The position numbers and the translations under genes are program-made. Shown here piece after piece: positions 1 to 5,412 of a stretch of DNA of 5,412 bases. Below the pieces are notes generated by a model, which worked only from the letters and a program-made list of their open reading frames with translations, was not told the origin of the DNA and ran no database searches. Origin of the DNA: an uncultured bacterium (lineage in GTDB: Bacteria; Actinomycetota; Coriobacteriia; Coriobacteriales; Eggerthellaceae); contig CAJMOJ010000089.1 in NCBI GenBank assembly GCA_905215035.1, forward strand, positions 1 through 5,412. Reading direction: 5' to 3'. Each line of letters starts with the position of its first letter. Positions within the stretch are counted from its first letter, which is position 1.

Positions 1-7
1 ATAAATT

Positions 8-502
8 ATGAGAAGCACCACAGGCCAACAACTACAAAATCGTATAAAAATAAAACTACAAGAATATTCAGCACGAGGATCAGGGCCACTAAAGATCATC
101 GAAGTCTCATCCGTCTTACGCCATGGAATACAAGATTACGCTTATCTAATAAATAAAAAATTTTCAAATACTCCATTTAAGAACGATCTAGAAAAAGCAT
201 ATCGATATAGTCGAGATTTAGGATCAACAAATCCTGTAATACTCTCCAGCGCCATCATTAATACCATTAATACCTATAGCGACATAATAGATAGTTCTGA
301 CCATGTACCACTTGATGTATTTGGAATCCTCTTAGCAAGCTATGGCTTATTAAACACAAAAATGATTGACCAAAATATTTTAGATTATGTAAGTTTTCAT
401 TTATATAGAGGCATAGACCAGGGACTTATTTTAGCTGACGAAGATCGTTTGGTTGAAATACTCGCCGCAGCAAGCTTTACTAGCAAAAAGTCCTTTTACT
501 AG
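8..502 (+). CDS. Hypothetical protein, 164 aa, family not recognised
   Basis: I do not recognise this protein. The ATG at 8 is the first possible start in this frame, because TAA at 2-4 closes the frame just upstream. The ribosome site would lie at or beyond the window edge, so the start is only a best guess. The product has a basic N-terminal third (RIKIKLQEY near residues 12-20) and a run of Asn, Ile and Ser around 75-95. It ends in an acidic helix-like segment (LADEDRLVEILAAASF) with a basic tail. I see no cysteines, no signal peptide, no membrane segment and no catalytic motif, so it is probably a small soluble, largely helical protein. Hand-counted GC over 1-480 is about 35%, well below the reductase genes, which may mean horizontal acquisition. 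It converges on the CFI-box gene. It could be the tail of a larger system lying to the left, or a remnant. Confidence 0.6.
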   Translation: MRSTTGQQLQNRIKIKLQEYSARGSGPLKIIEVSSVLRHGIQDYAYLINKKFSNTPFKNDLEKAYRYSRDLGSTNPVILSSAIINTINTYSDIIDSSDHVPLDVFGILLASYGLLNTKMIDQNILDYVSFHLYRGIDQGLILADEDRLVEILAAASFTSKKSFY

Positions 503-505
503 TAA
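477..505 (+). other. Hairpin enclosing the stop codon of the 8-502 gene
   Basis: TTACTAG (477-483) pairs with CTAGTAA (499-505). After one mismatch, AAAA (485-488) pairs with TTTT (494-497), leaving a five-base loop. The TAG stop codon (500-502) lies in the right arm. There is no clear U-tract afterwards, so this is not a convincing terminator. It could influence mRNA 3' end stability or be chance in AT-rich DNA. Confidence 0.35.
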
Positions 506-536
506 CTTTAATCGCACTCATCCTCAAAATAAATCT

Positions 537-566
537 TGCATAGATATAAACTGCATAGATATAAAC
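537..566. repeat. Perfect 15-bp tandem duplication (2 copies)
   Basis: TGCATAGATATAAAC occurs at 537-551 and again at 552-566 with no spacer and no mismatch. It lies in the convergent gap between the hypothetical gene and the CFI-box gene, just left of the terminator hairpin. A slipped-strand duplication is the simplest explanation. A paired protein-binding site is possible but unsupported. Confidence 0.9.
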
Positions 567-569
567 ACA

Positions 570-613
570 TACCCAAAATTACTTTTGAAATCAATCAGAA
601 GTAATTTTGGGTA
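570..613. terminator. Probable bidirectional terminator hairpin between convergent genes
   Basis: The left arm 570-588 and right arm 595-613 form a 19-bp stem around a six-base loop. The only non-Watson-Crick position (585 with 598) becomes a G-U wobble in plus-strand RNA and an A-C mismatch in minus-strand RNA. It sits 68 bp after the stop of the plus-strand gene and 52 bp after the stop of the minus-strand CFI-box gene, where a shared terminator is expected. Neither side has a strong run of U (TATTAATC on the plus strand, TGTGTTTAT on the minus strand), which lowers certainty. Confidence 0.55.
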
Positions 614-664
614 TTAATCACATCAGCACATATACAGAAGCTTGGCCTTATAAACTAATCCACC

Positions 665-1363
665 TTATTTATCAATATACGGCTGGTCAGAATACCCTTC
701 TCGCTGCAATTTTAAAACAAATCGATCTAGCCAAGATCGATTAATCTTATTAAACAAATTATATCTTCCCAACGACTTCACAAGCTTAGGCGAGATCCCA
801 TAATAACACTTAATAAATAGTCGACCCACAACGCTTTTGGCAAGCTTACCATCGCGAAAGCGACGAAGAACCCATACTTGAGGGCAATTATAGGAACCAT
901 AGGCCGCCGTTGCGATATAACAGCCCCCGCCTCCACTTCCTGTTTGCGAACTGCGGCTATACGTAGGATTAGCCTCTTCTAATGTCGGAATAGGTTTACC
1001 ATATTGCGCGATAGGAATCTTAATAGAAACACCAGCTCGATTAAGAATAGCTTCAAGGGATTTTAAGATCTCCTTAGCATTTGAAACAATATTACGCTCC
1101 TCCTCATTTGAGCCATTGAGTGCAGAGATAACCGTATTACACGCTAACGTTAGATCAGCACACCCATTGGCTAAATCTTGCATTGGGGTAACGCTTTCGC
1201 GCTCCATGCTACGTCTGTTTGCTTCAAGACGAGGAATTATTTCGGTCGAAATGGCTATAATTGCTCTCCGCTCAAATTCTGTCGTTCCATCCGAGCAGAG
1301 GACTGCTGCGCAGCAAACACTAATTGCAAGGTTATATAATTCCAGAACGCTTTCATTACTCAT
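665..1363 (-). CDS. CFI-box C-terminal-domain protein with TerB-like N-terminus, 232 aa
   Basis: Seen: a helical N-terminal region, a middle helix pair (about 60-108), a Pro/Ser/Gly-rich hinge (about 117-147, ending GSGGGGC), then CYIATAAYGS at 148-157. That motif is followed by P161, LRRFRD (166-171), a Gly and YYGISP (187-192). This block matches the CFI-box-CTERM domain, named for its CFIATAAYGS start and usually found at the ends of otherwise unrelated proteins; its biochemical role is not established as far as I know. Residues 9-38, with DG at 25-26 and E29/E31, resemble the first helices of TerB-like domains, an inference. There is no basic n-region, so the apolar 9-23 stretch is probably not a signal peptide. 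Eight cysteines are present, including C148 and C160 in the box. The ATG at 1363 has a GAAAGG ribosome site 7 bp upstream. The gene stands alone, about 500 bp after the dms operon. Function unknown; possibly stress or envelope related. Confidence 0.85.
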   Translation of the reverse strand: MSNESVLELYNLAISVCCAAVLCSDGTTEFERRAIIAISTEIIPRLEANRRSMERESVTPMQDLANGCADLTLACNTVISALNGSNEEERNIVSNAKEILKSLEAILNRAGVSIKIPIAQYGKPIPTLEEANPTYSRSSQTGSGGGGCYIATAAYGSYNCPQVWVLRRFRDGKLAKSVVGRLFIKCYYGISPKLVKSLGRYNLFNKINRSWLDRFVLKLQREGYSDQPYIDK

Positions 1364-1370
1364 AACAAAA

Positions 1371-1378
1371 CCTTTCTC
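1371..1378 (-). promoter_or_regulatory. Ribosome binding site of the CFI-box gene
   Basis: The minus strand reads GAGAAAGG here, 7 bp before the ATG at 1363. It supports that ATG as the true start. No convincing -35/-10 pair could be assigned upstream of it. Confidence 0.6.
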
Positions 1379-1721
1379 TATCTTTTTTCATCTCACAACT
1401 AGACAAACTGCAACCATTACTTGAAATGGGGTTAAGGCAGATATACACAACGCAACCGCATCAATACATCTCTACGCTTATTCCAAAACACTCATAGAGG
1501 TCTTTCATTAAATTGATGTTTTCTAGTGTCATACAAACCAAAAAACAACAACTAACTTGCAATCAATACTAGCCATTTAAATCAACACTTTTTAAATTGT
1601 ATTTGGATTAAAACTTATCGATTGCCCAATGAAACAAAACCGCAGGAGCACAATACCGACTTTCACTAACCCCTTCTATTATTTGCCCCTACTTAACTCC
1701 TATTGTCCCCCCTCATGCATA
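1379..1721. other. Non-coding spacer upstream of the CFI-box gene
   Basis: This 343-bp AT-rich stretch lies between the operon terminator and the CFI-box ribosome site. I see no credible gene on either strand. It must contain the CFI-box promoter if that gene is transcribed on its own, but no good sigma-70 pair is visible. It holds a TTTAAAT motif twice (1576-1582 and 1591-1597). The first copy is part of the palindrome ATTTAAAT, so the two also form an inverted repeat. It also has a pyrimidine-rich patch on the plus strand at about 1670-1713. Confidence 0.6.
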
Positions 1722-1752
1722 CAAAAATCCGCCCCCACAAATAGAGGCGGAT
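1722..1752 (-). terminator. Intrinsic terminator of the dmsAB-torD operon
   Basis: On the minus strand a 7-bp GC-rich stem (ATCCGCC, 1752-1746, with GGCGGAT, 1733-1727) encloses a 12-base loop. It runs straight into a U-tract (ATTTTTGT, 1728-1721). Stem then U-run is the classic intrinsic form. It lies about 110 bp after the chaperone stop codon. On the plus strand the stem is followed by A-rich sequence, so it acts in the minus direction only. A read-through transcript would reach the CFI-box gene, so the terminator argues that that gene is a separate unit. Confidence 0.8.
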
Positions 1753-1761
1753 CGAAAAATA

Positions 1762-1785
1762 AACCTATCCTATAACCTATCCTAT
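1762..1785. repeat. Perfect 12-bp tandem duplication (2 copies)
   Basis: AACCTATCCTAT occurs at 1762-1773 and 1774-1785 without spacer or mismatch. It is followed by an AT-only run of TATA/GATATA steps up to about 1810. It lies in the 3' untranslated part of the operon, between the chaperone stop codon and the terminator. Replication slippage is the likely origin. Confidence 0.9.
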
Positions 1786-1861
1786 ATATAAAGATATATA
1801 GATATGTATAAAGTTGACTACAGAGCTGTCAGTTACACGGTAATTTCTAAAGCCTTATCTC

Positions 1862-2515
1862 TTATCTATAAAACTCTGGGTAATCAATTACAAGCCCAAG
1901 CGTTTCTTGAATGCCTTCAAGACTTACACGGGTAAGCCCAGCAAGACCACGGAAGAAAGGGTGCTCACTTGCTCGTTCGGCTTGCTCTAAGAAGTGCGAT
2001 GACCAAGTAAGTAAATATTCCTGCAGATACTCTTCGAGCAATTCGGGACGATTAGCAGACAACCATGCCATCAACTCAAGCATAGTCCCAAAATGATCCT
2101 CAGGCTCATCAGAGTTCTTTTTCTCAATAGAGACACCGACACGCTTCAGCCAATCGCGAAATTCCATACAAGTATTACCAAAGCACACCTTATCTTTGTC
2201 CATATAAACCGAACCCCACGGTGGCGCAGCTTTAGTATCAGGTCCTACGAAAAGACGACGAAATTCCCACATGAGTTCCTCATCATCAATCCCTTTATCA
2301 AGACCCTCATTCATCCAAGAAAGATAGGTAAATGCCGTATCGTCGGTAACAAAAGGCCAATCGTGAGCTGCCGCTTCAACATCAAGATTTTTGAATGCGG
2401 TATATATAGGAGCAACACGCTCAGCGTCGAGTTTAGGATCGTTCAAAAATAAGGGACCCAATGTCGCGCCTACCAATACAATGCCCTCACGAACATCTTC
2501 AGTTAAACCAGCCAT
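1862..2515 (-). CDS. TorD/DmsD-family chaperone for the molybdoenzyme DmsA, 217 aa
   Basis: Cytoplasmic chaperones of this family bind the twin-arginine leader and the apo-form of a molybdenum reductase, hold it for cofactor insertion, and release it for Tat export. The protein shows the family marks: EFRRLFVGP at 84-92 leading to PPWGSVY (98-104), the diagnostic EPEDHF (137-142) followed by a helix with LELMAWL (146-152), and a late helix with W171 and HF (174-175). The rest is predicted all-helical, with no signal or membrane segment. The length of 217 aa is normal for the family (about 200-220). The ATG at 2515 is chosen because a strong GGAGGGAGG lies 6 bp upstream. The gene is last in the operon after dmsA and dmsB, so DmsA is the obvious client. 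Whether it is better called dmsD or torD cannot be told from the sequence alone, so no symbol is given. Confidence 0.93.
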   Translation of the reverse strand: MAGLTEDVREGIVLVGATLGPLFLNDPKLDAERVAPIYTAFKNLDVEAAAHDWPFVTDDTAFTYLSWMNEGLDKGIDDEELMWEFRRLFVGPDTKAAPPWGSVYMDKDKVCFGNTCMEFRDWLKRVGVSIEKKNSDEPEDHFGTMLELMAWLSANRPELLEEYLQEYLLTWSSHFLEQAERASEHPFFRGLAGLTRVSLEGIQETLGLVIDYPEFYR

Positions 2516-2521
2516 GGGATA

Positions 2522-2530
2522 CCTCCCTCC
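2522..2530 (-). promoter_or_regulatory. Strong double Shine-Dalgarno site of the torD-like gene
   Basis: The minus strand reads GGAGGGAGG, two overlapping GGAGG cores, the nearer one 6 bp from the ATG at 2515. It fixes the start and suggests that the chaperone has its own efficient translation initiation rather than depending on coupling to dmsB. Confidence 0.85.
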
Positions 2531-2610
2531 TTCATGTTATGTGCTAGAACTACCCTACCACTCACTTCAAGGAGCTTTTCTCTGATCAGGCAAGGCATAA
2601 CAAAACCGTA

Positions 2611-2673
2611 AGAAAACAAAACATCTGCTTTAATCAAAATTGTTTGCGTAATTGCCTGTTCGATTAAAGCGGA
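2611..2673 (-). promoter_or_regulatory. Intra-operon hairpin between dmsB and the chaperone gene
   Basis: GCTTTAATC and GATTAAAGC (2662-2670 and 2627-2635) form a perfect 9-bp stem around a 26-base loop. On the minus strand this is followed by a T-rich stretch, AGATGTTTTGTTTTCT (2626-2611). It lies in the unusually long 187-bp gap inside an otherwise tight operon. The form suggests a leaky terminator, an attenuator or an RNA-processing site that lowers chaperone mRNA relative to dmsAB. The long loop and the five bases between stem and T-run make it weaker than a standard terminator. Confidence 0.45.
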
Positions 2674-2702
2674 GAAGCCTCGTATCCTACAAGTTCCCTG
2701 CT

Positions 2703-3329
2703 CTATTCCACTTCTTTAGGATTAGCAATACGGCCTGTCTCTGCTGCCGGAGATACTGCCGCAGGAGAGGGTTTAATAACAATATTTGGGTAGGTAAGTG
2801 ATGAATCAGGCATAGGATAAATCTGATTAGTTCTACCCACATACGTTTTTTCAAGTTCATCAATGTGACCAAAATCAAGAGCGCGCAAGGGGCATGATCC
2901 AACACAAATTGGTTGCTTGCCTTGCACAACCCGATCTTTGCATCCATCGCATTTGACTGAATAGCCCAAATCATCATCAACGGTAGGTGCATGGTAAGGA
3001 CACGCCATAACACAATGACCACATCCAACGCACGCATTACTATCAATAAGAACGAGCCCTGTTTCAGAATCTTTGTACATGGCATTAGTTGGACAGGCTT
3101 TCACACACGCAGGATTATCACAATGGTTGCAAGAGAGAGACAAGTGATACAAGAAGCAGTCCGTTATGTATGATCCATCGCCTAGATCTTTCCACGTTCC
3201 CCCTTCAATGTCGTATACCTTGCGATAGGCCACATGGAGAGCAGAATTCTTATAATCTTTGCACGCCATAACACAGGTTTTGCAACCGGTGCAACGGGTA
3301 TTATCGTAATAAAAACCATACTGAACCAT
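2703..3329 (-). CDS. dmsB: DMSO-reductase iron-sulfur subunit DmsB, 208 aa
   Basis: This is the electron-transfer subunit that carries electrons from the quinol side to the molybdenum site in DmsA. Sixteen cysteines make four [4Fe-4S] sites: C13/C16/C19/C23, C67/C70/C75/C79, C100/C103/C106/C110 and C127/C130/C142/C146. As in ferredoxin-like subunits, the last Cys of one group probably completes a neighbouring cluster. All four groups are intact; C103 sits where nitrate-reductase NarH has Trp. Length and wording follow E. coli DmsB closely: the start QYGFYYDNTRCTGCKTC, CPLRALDFG at 146-154, PNIVIKP at 181-187 and the end NPKEV. There is no signal peptide, as usual, because the subunit is exported folded together with Tat-targeted DmsA. 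The ATG at 3329 follows AAGGAGG by 4 bp and the dmsA stop by 9 bp, showing co-transcription and likely translational coupling. Confidence 0.96.
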   Translation of the reverse strand: MVQYGFYYDNTRCTGCKTCVMACKDYKNSALHVAYRKVYDIEGGTWKDLGDGSYITDCFLYHLSLSCNHCDNPACVKACPTNAMYKDSETGLVLIDSNACVGCGHCVMACPYHAPTVDDDLGYSVKCDGCKDRVVQGKQPICVGSCPLRALDFGHIDELEKTYVGRTNQIYPMPDSSLTYPNIVIKPSPAAVSPAAETGRIANPKEVE

Positions 3330-3333
3330 GATG

Positions 3334-3341
3334 CCTCCTTA
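3334..3341 (-). promoter_or_regulatory. dmsB Shine-Dalgarno overlapping the dmsA stop codon
   Basis: The minus strand reads TAAGGAGG. The TAA (3341-3339) ends dmsA, and its AA is also part of the AAGGAGG ribosome site of dmsB, which starts 4 bp later at 3329. Ribosomes ending dmsA are thus placed directly over the dmsB start, fitting equal output of the two subunits. Confidence 0.85.
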
Positions 3342-5412
3342 AACCTTAGTTACCTGAGCAATGATCGAATTAGAAGGACCGTTGCCATGCGCCAAAGGTG
3401 AAGGCATGTAGGTAGTTAAGGTATTGATGCATGCACCCTTATCCAATTTCTGAGCGCTTGTCATATCAGCGTCATGCCAAGAACCTTGTGGCATAGCCAC
3501 CACCGTAGGCACAATACGACTAGTAACATGAGCCTCAATCTCAACTTCACCAGCGGGGCTTTTTACGCGCACCATATCACCATCATTGATACCACGCGGC
3601 TTTGCATCAAGCGGATTAATCCAAAGGCGGTGGCGGTTATAATCTTTCAAAACATCCAATGATCCAAATGATGAATGAGTGCGTGCTTTGTCGTGCCAGC
3701 CTGACATGTAGAGTGGATATTCATCCGTAACCGCTCCATACCCCTCAACACCCGGATCAAAAATGGGAATAGGAGAAATTACCTGCCCTTCTGAAAGCTC
3801 CCGCGTTTGCGATAGCTTATCAAGCACTTCAGAGTAGATCTCAATTTTCCCCGATGGGGTATTCCAAGGATGACCTACAGGATCCTTGATATTTGCCTCA
3901 AACGCGATAGCGGTGGGAATCTCTTTCTTATACACACCCTGCTCTCGAATATCTTCCCAGGAAGGTAGAGCAGGATCTGCTACAGCACCTGCTTCATAGA
4001 GATCTCGAATCCATTCATCCTGCGTTTTGCCCGCGGTAAACATATCACGTACACCCAACTTTTCAGCAATGTCAGCATGCACGTCATAAATAGGGCGACA
4101 CTCAAACGGAGGTTCTTGCGCAGGCCCTCCAACGGTAACACCATAGTAATATTCAGAATAACCATTAGTAGACATACTGAGCTGTTCTGAACGCATAGCA
4201 TCAGGAAGCAAGATGTCACAGTATTTAGCTGAATCAGTCAATACGACATCACACCCAATAATGAATTCACACTTACTCTCATCAGAGAGGATTTCATGAA
4301 CCTTATTAATGTCACTATGCTGGTTGGAAATACAATTACCTGCATAGTTCCAAAGAAGCTTAATGCCATGTTTGGGAGCCTCAATCTTGGCTATCGCTTC
4401 TTCTGCCTTTGGATCTTGGGTGCTCATAAAAAGCGCGATCTCGTCTGCTGCATCAAGCTCCTTTTGGAAATTTGAGCCTTCATCAATAGCTTTAAGCCAT
4501 GAGTAACATGAAATCTTTGCATTTACTCTATTCATAGGTACGCCGCTTGGATCATCATCGCTAGAAGGCAGACTGCCAACTAAAGCTCCCAGCGGCTCAG
4601 CTTCACGCATGCCAGAATTGGTGCCAGGACGACCAAGATTGCCCGTCAATAGCGCCAGCATGCAAACAGCGCGCGTTGCACTCTCCCCATTGGAGTGACG
4701 CTGCAAGCCCCACCCTTGGGAAACAAATACCGTATCTGCATTATGAATTCGTGCCGTTAAGGCACGAATTTTTTCAGCAGGAATGGTAGTTATCTTGCTT
4801 GCCCACTCTGGGGTTTTCTCAACCATGTCATACCCAGTGCCCATAATATAGTCGTAATACGACTTGTGCTGGCCTTTTGCGGATACAGGCATAGTCGCTT
4901 CATCATATCCTTGGCAATAGGTATGCAAGAAATCAAGATCAACCCAATCGTTCTTTATTAATTCATGGGCAATACCCGCAACAAGAGCAGCATCCGTACC
5001 CGTGCGAATAGGAAGCCACTCTTTTGGATAGCCAGCTACCGTCTCGTTGTATCGATAATCTATATGGATAATCTCAGGGCCTTTTTCACGAGCGCGTGCG
5101 TAATCCCATACTACATTAGCGCCACCCATACGGCTTTCTGCGGGGCTATTACCAAATTGGATAACAAGATCAGCATTACCCATTTGATCCATAGAAGACG
5201 CTGATACATTTTCATAGGGAGATACTCCGACACCATACATAAAAGGCATAACGTATTGATGCATACCTGTTGAGTAGTCACCATACATAGGCAAGTAACC
5301 ACCAACACAATTTAAAAGGCGCTCAACACTGCGCCCCGTTGCAGAATATATACCCGTTGCATAATTTATATAGAGTGAATCATTGCCATAAGTGTCAATG
5401 GTATAGCGAATC
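3339..5412 (-). CDS. dmsA: DMSO-reductase-family catalytic subunit DmsA (5' end beyond window)
   Basis: This is the molybdo-bis(pyranopterin guanine dinucleotide) subunit reducing DMSO or related S/N-oxides, expected outside the cytoplasmic membrane after Tat export. The frame stays open to the right edge, giving about 690 residues; E. coli DmsA is a little over 800, so roughly the first 120 are missing. The missing part should hold the twin-arginine leader and the Cys ligands of the proximal [4Fe-4S] cluster. Visible marks in order: LLNCVGGYLPMYGDYST, whose Ser (codon 5273-5271) matches the Mo-ligand Ser of this family; FGNSPAESRMGG; GWGLQRHSNGE; WNYAGNCISNQHS; DILLPDAMRSEQ; TPSGKIEIYS; then the C-terminal cofactor-binding domain with INPLDAKPRGI and DKGACINTLTT. 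It ends QVTKV, like E. coli VEKV. Substrate cannot be fixed from sequence, since this family has many paralogues in gut anaerobes. The promoter lies outside the window. Confidence 0.95.
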   Translation of the reverse strand, partial: IRYTIDTYGNDSLYINYATGIYSATGRSVERLLNCVGGYLPMYGDYSTGMHQYVMPFMYGVGVSPYENVSASSMDQMGNADLVIQFGNSPAESRMGGANVVWDYARAREKGPEIIHIDYRYNETVAGYPKEWLPIRTGTDAALVAGIAHELIKNDWVDLDFLHTYCQGYDEATMPVSAKGQHKSYYDYIMGTGYDMVEKTPEWASKITTIPAEKIRALTARIHNADTVFVSQGWGLQRHSNGESATRAVCMLALLTGNLGRPGTNSGMREAEPLGALVGSLPSSDDDPSGVPMNRVNAKISCYSWLKAIDEGSNFQKELDAADEIALFMSTQDPKAEEAIAKIEAPKHGIKLLWNYAGNCISNQHSDINKVHEILSDESKCEFIIGCDVVLTDSAKYCDILLPDAMRSEQLSMSTNGYSEYYYGVTVGGPAQEPPFECRPIYDVHADIAEKLGVRDMFTAGKTQDEWIRDLYEAGAVADPALPSWEDIREQGVYKKEIPTAIAFEANIKDPVGHPWNTPSGKIEIYSEVLDKLSQTRELSEGQVISPIPIFDPGVEGYGAVTDEYPLYMSGWHDKARTHSSFGSLDVLKDYNRHRLWINPLDAKPRGINDGDMVRVKSPAGEVEIEAHVTSRIVPTVVAMPQGSWHDADMTSAQKLDKGACINTLTTYMPSPLAHGNGPSNSIIAQVTKV

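Noticed and set aside
1296..1339. Signal peptide or lipobox at the start of the CFI-box protein (LYNLAISVCCAAVLC)
   Set aside because: The first residues (MSNESVLE) carry no positive charge, and the stretch runs straight into a DG..E.E pattern typical of a soluble TerB-like helix pair.
1116..1424. Plus-strand 102-codon ORF opposite the CFI-box N-terminus
   Set aside because: It lies antisense to a well-supported gene, has no ribosome site and has no recognisable protein features, so it is a shadow frame.
1505..1532. Promoter for the CFI-box gene using ATGACA (1532-1527) and TTTAAT (1512-1507) on the minus strand
   Set aside because: The two boxes are only 14 bp apart, too short for a standard sigma-70 promoter, and no better-spaced pair was found.
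1814..1842. Plus-strand promoter starting at TTGACT (1814-1819)
   Set aside because: No -10-like hexamer lies at proper spacing, and there is no plus-strand gene downstream to serve.
2093..2452. Plus-strand 119-codon ORF opposite the torD-like gene
   Set aside because: It is antisense to a clear family member and shows no initiation signal or domain.
2503..2598. A 31-codon minus-strand ORF overlapping the start of the torD-like gene, a possible leader peptide
   Set aside because: It has no ribosome site before its ATG and no recognisable content, and its overlap with GGAGGGAGG is explained by the chaperone start itself.
2687..3085. Minus-strand 132-codon ORF in another frame of dmsB
   Set aside because: It overlaps dmsB fully except at the end, while dmsB has all sixteen cluster cysteines and a proper ribosome site. 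The alternative frame is a by-product.
5292..5294. TTG at 5294 as the start of dmsA
   Set aside because: The frame stays open for 39 more codons to the window edge, and those residues (for example TYGNDSLYINYATG and VERLLNCVGGY) match the DmsA family upstream of the Mo-ligand Ser. The gene is cut by the window, not started here.

Overview
The window holds the distal part of an anaerobic DMSO-reductase-type respiratory operon on the minus strand. It is followed by an accessory stretch with a CFI-box C-terminal-domain protein (minus strand) and one unrecognised gene (plus strand). The most likely host is an anaerobic actinobacterium of the class Coriobacteriia. The TorD-family chaperone carries the FRRLFVGP / PPWGSVY wording I associate with that group, and an operon of catalytic subunit, iron-sulfur subunit and TorD-type chaperone without a DmsC anchor is common there. 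GC is moderate: mid-40s percent in sampled lines of dmsA, and about 35% by hand count in the plus-strand gene at the left end. The taxonomic call is inference and could be wrong at class level.

Reading in the direction of transcription (right to left): dmsA enters from beyond the right edge and runs to 3339, with its N-terminus missing. dmsB (3329-2703) follows after 9 bp, and the dmsA stop codon forms part of the dmsB Shine-Dalgarno sequence. A 187-bp gap with a long-looped hairpin comes next, then a TorD/DmsD-family chaperone gene (2515-1862) with a very strong GGAGGGAGG ribosome site. An intrinsic terminator at about 1722-1752 closes the operon. The parts fit one system: DmsA holds the molybdo-bis(pyranopterin) active site, DmsB passes electrons through four [4Fe-4S] clusters, and the chaperone matures and proofreads DmsA before export. 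No membrane anchor gene (dmsC) is present in the window.

To the left, about 500 bp of mostly AT-rich non-coding DNA (1364-1861) separates the operon from the CFI-box gene (1363-665). That protein has a TerB-like start, a Gly-rich hinge and a clear CYIATAAYGS C-terminal domain. It converges on the plus-strand gene at 8-502. The 162-bp convergent gap holds a 19-bp-stem hairpin, probably a shared terminator, and a perfect 15-bp tandem duplication. A second perfect tandem duplication (12 bp) lies just after the torD-like gene. I see no tRNA, rRNA, CRISPR array, insertion sequence or transposase.

The respiratory part is a recognisable, ordinary system. The parts most worth a second look are the CFI-box protein, the low-GC orphan gene facing it, the missing anchor gene and the structured dmsB-torD gap.
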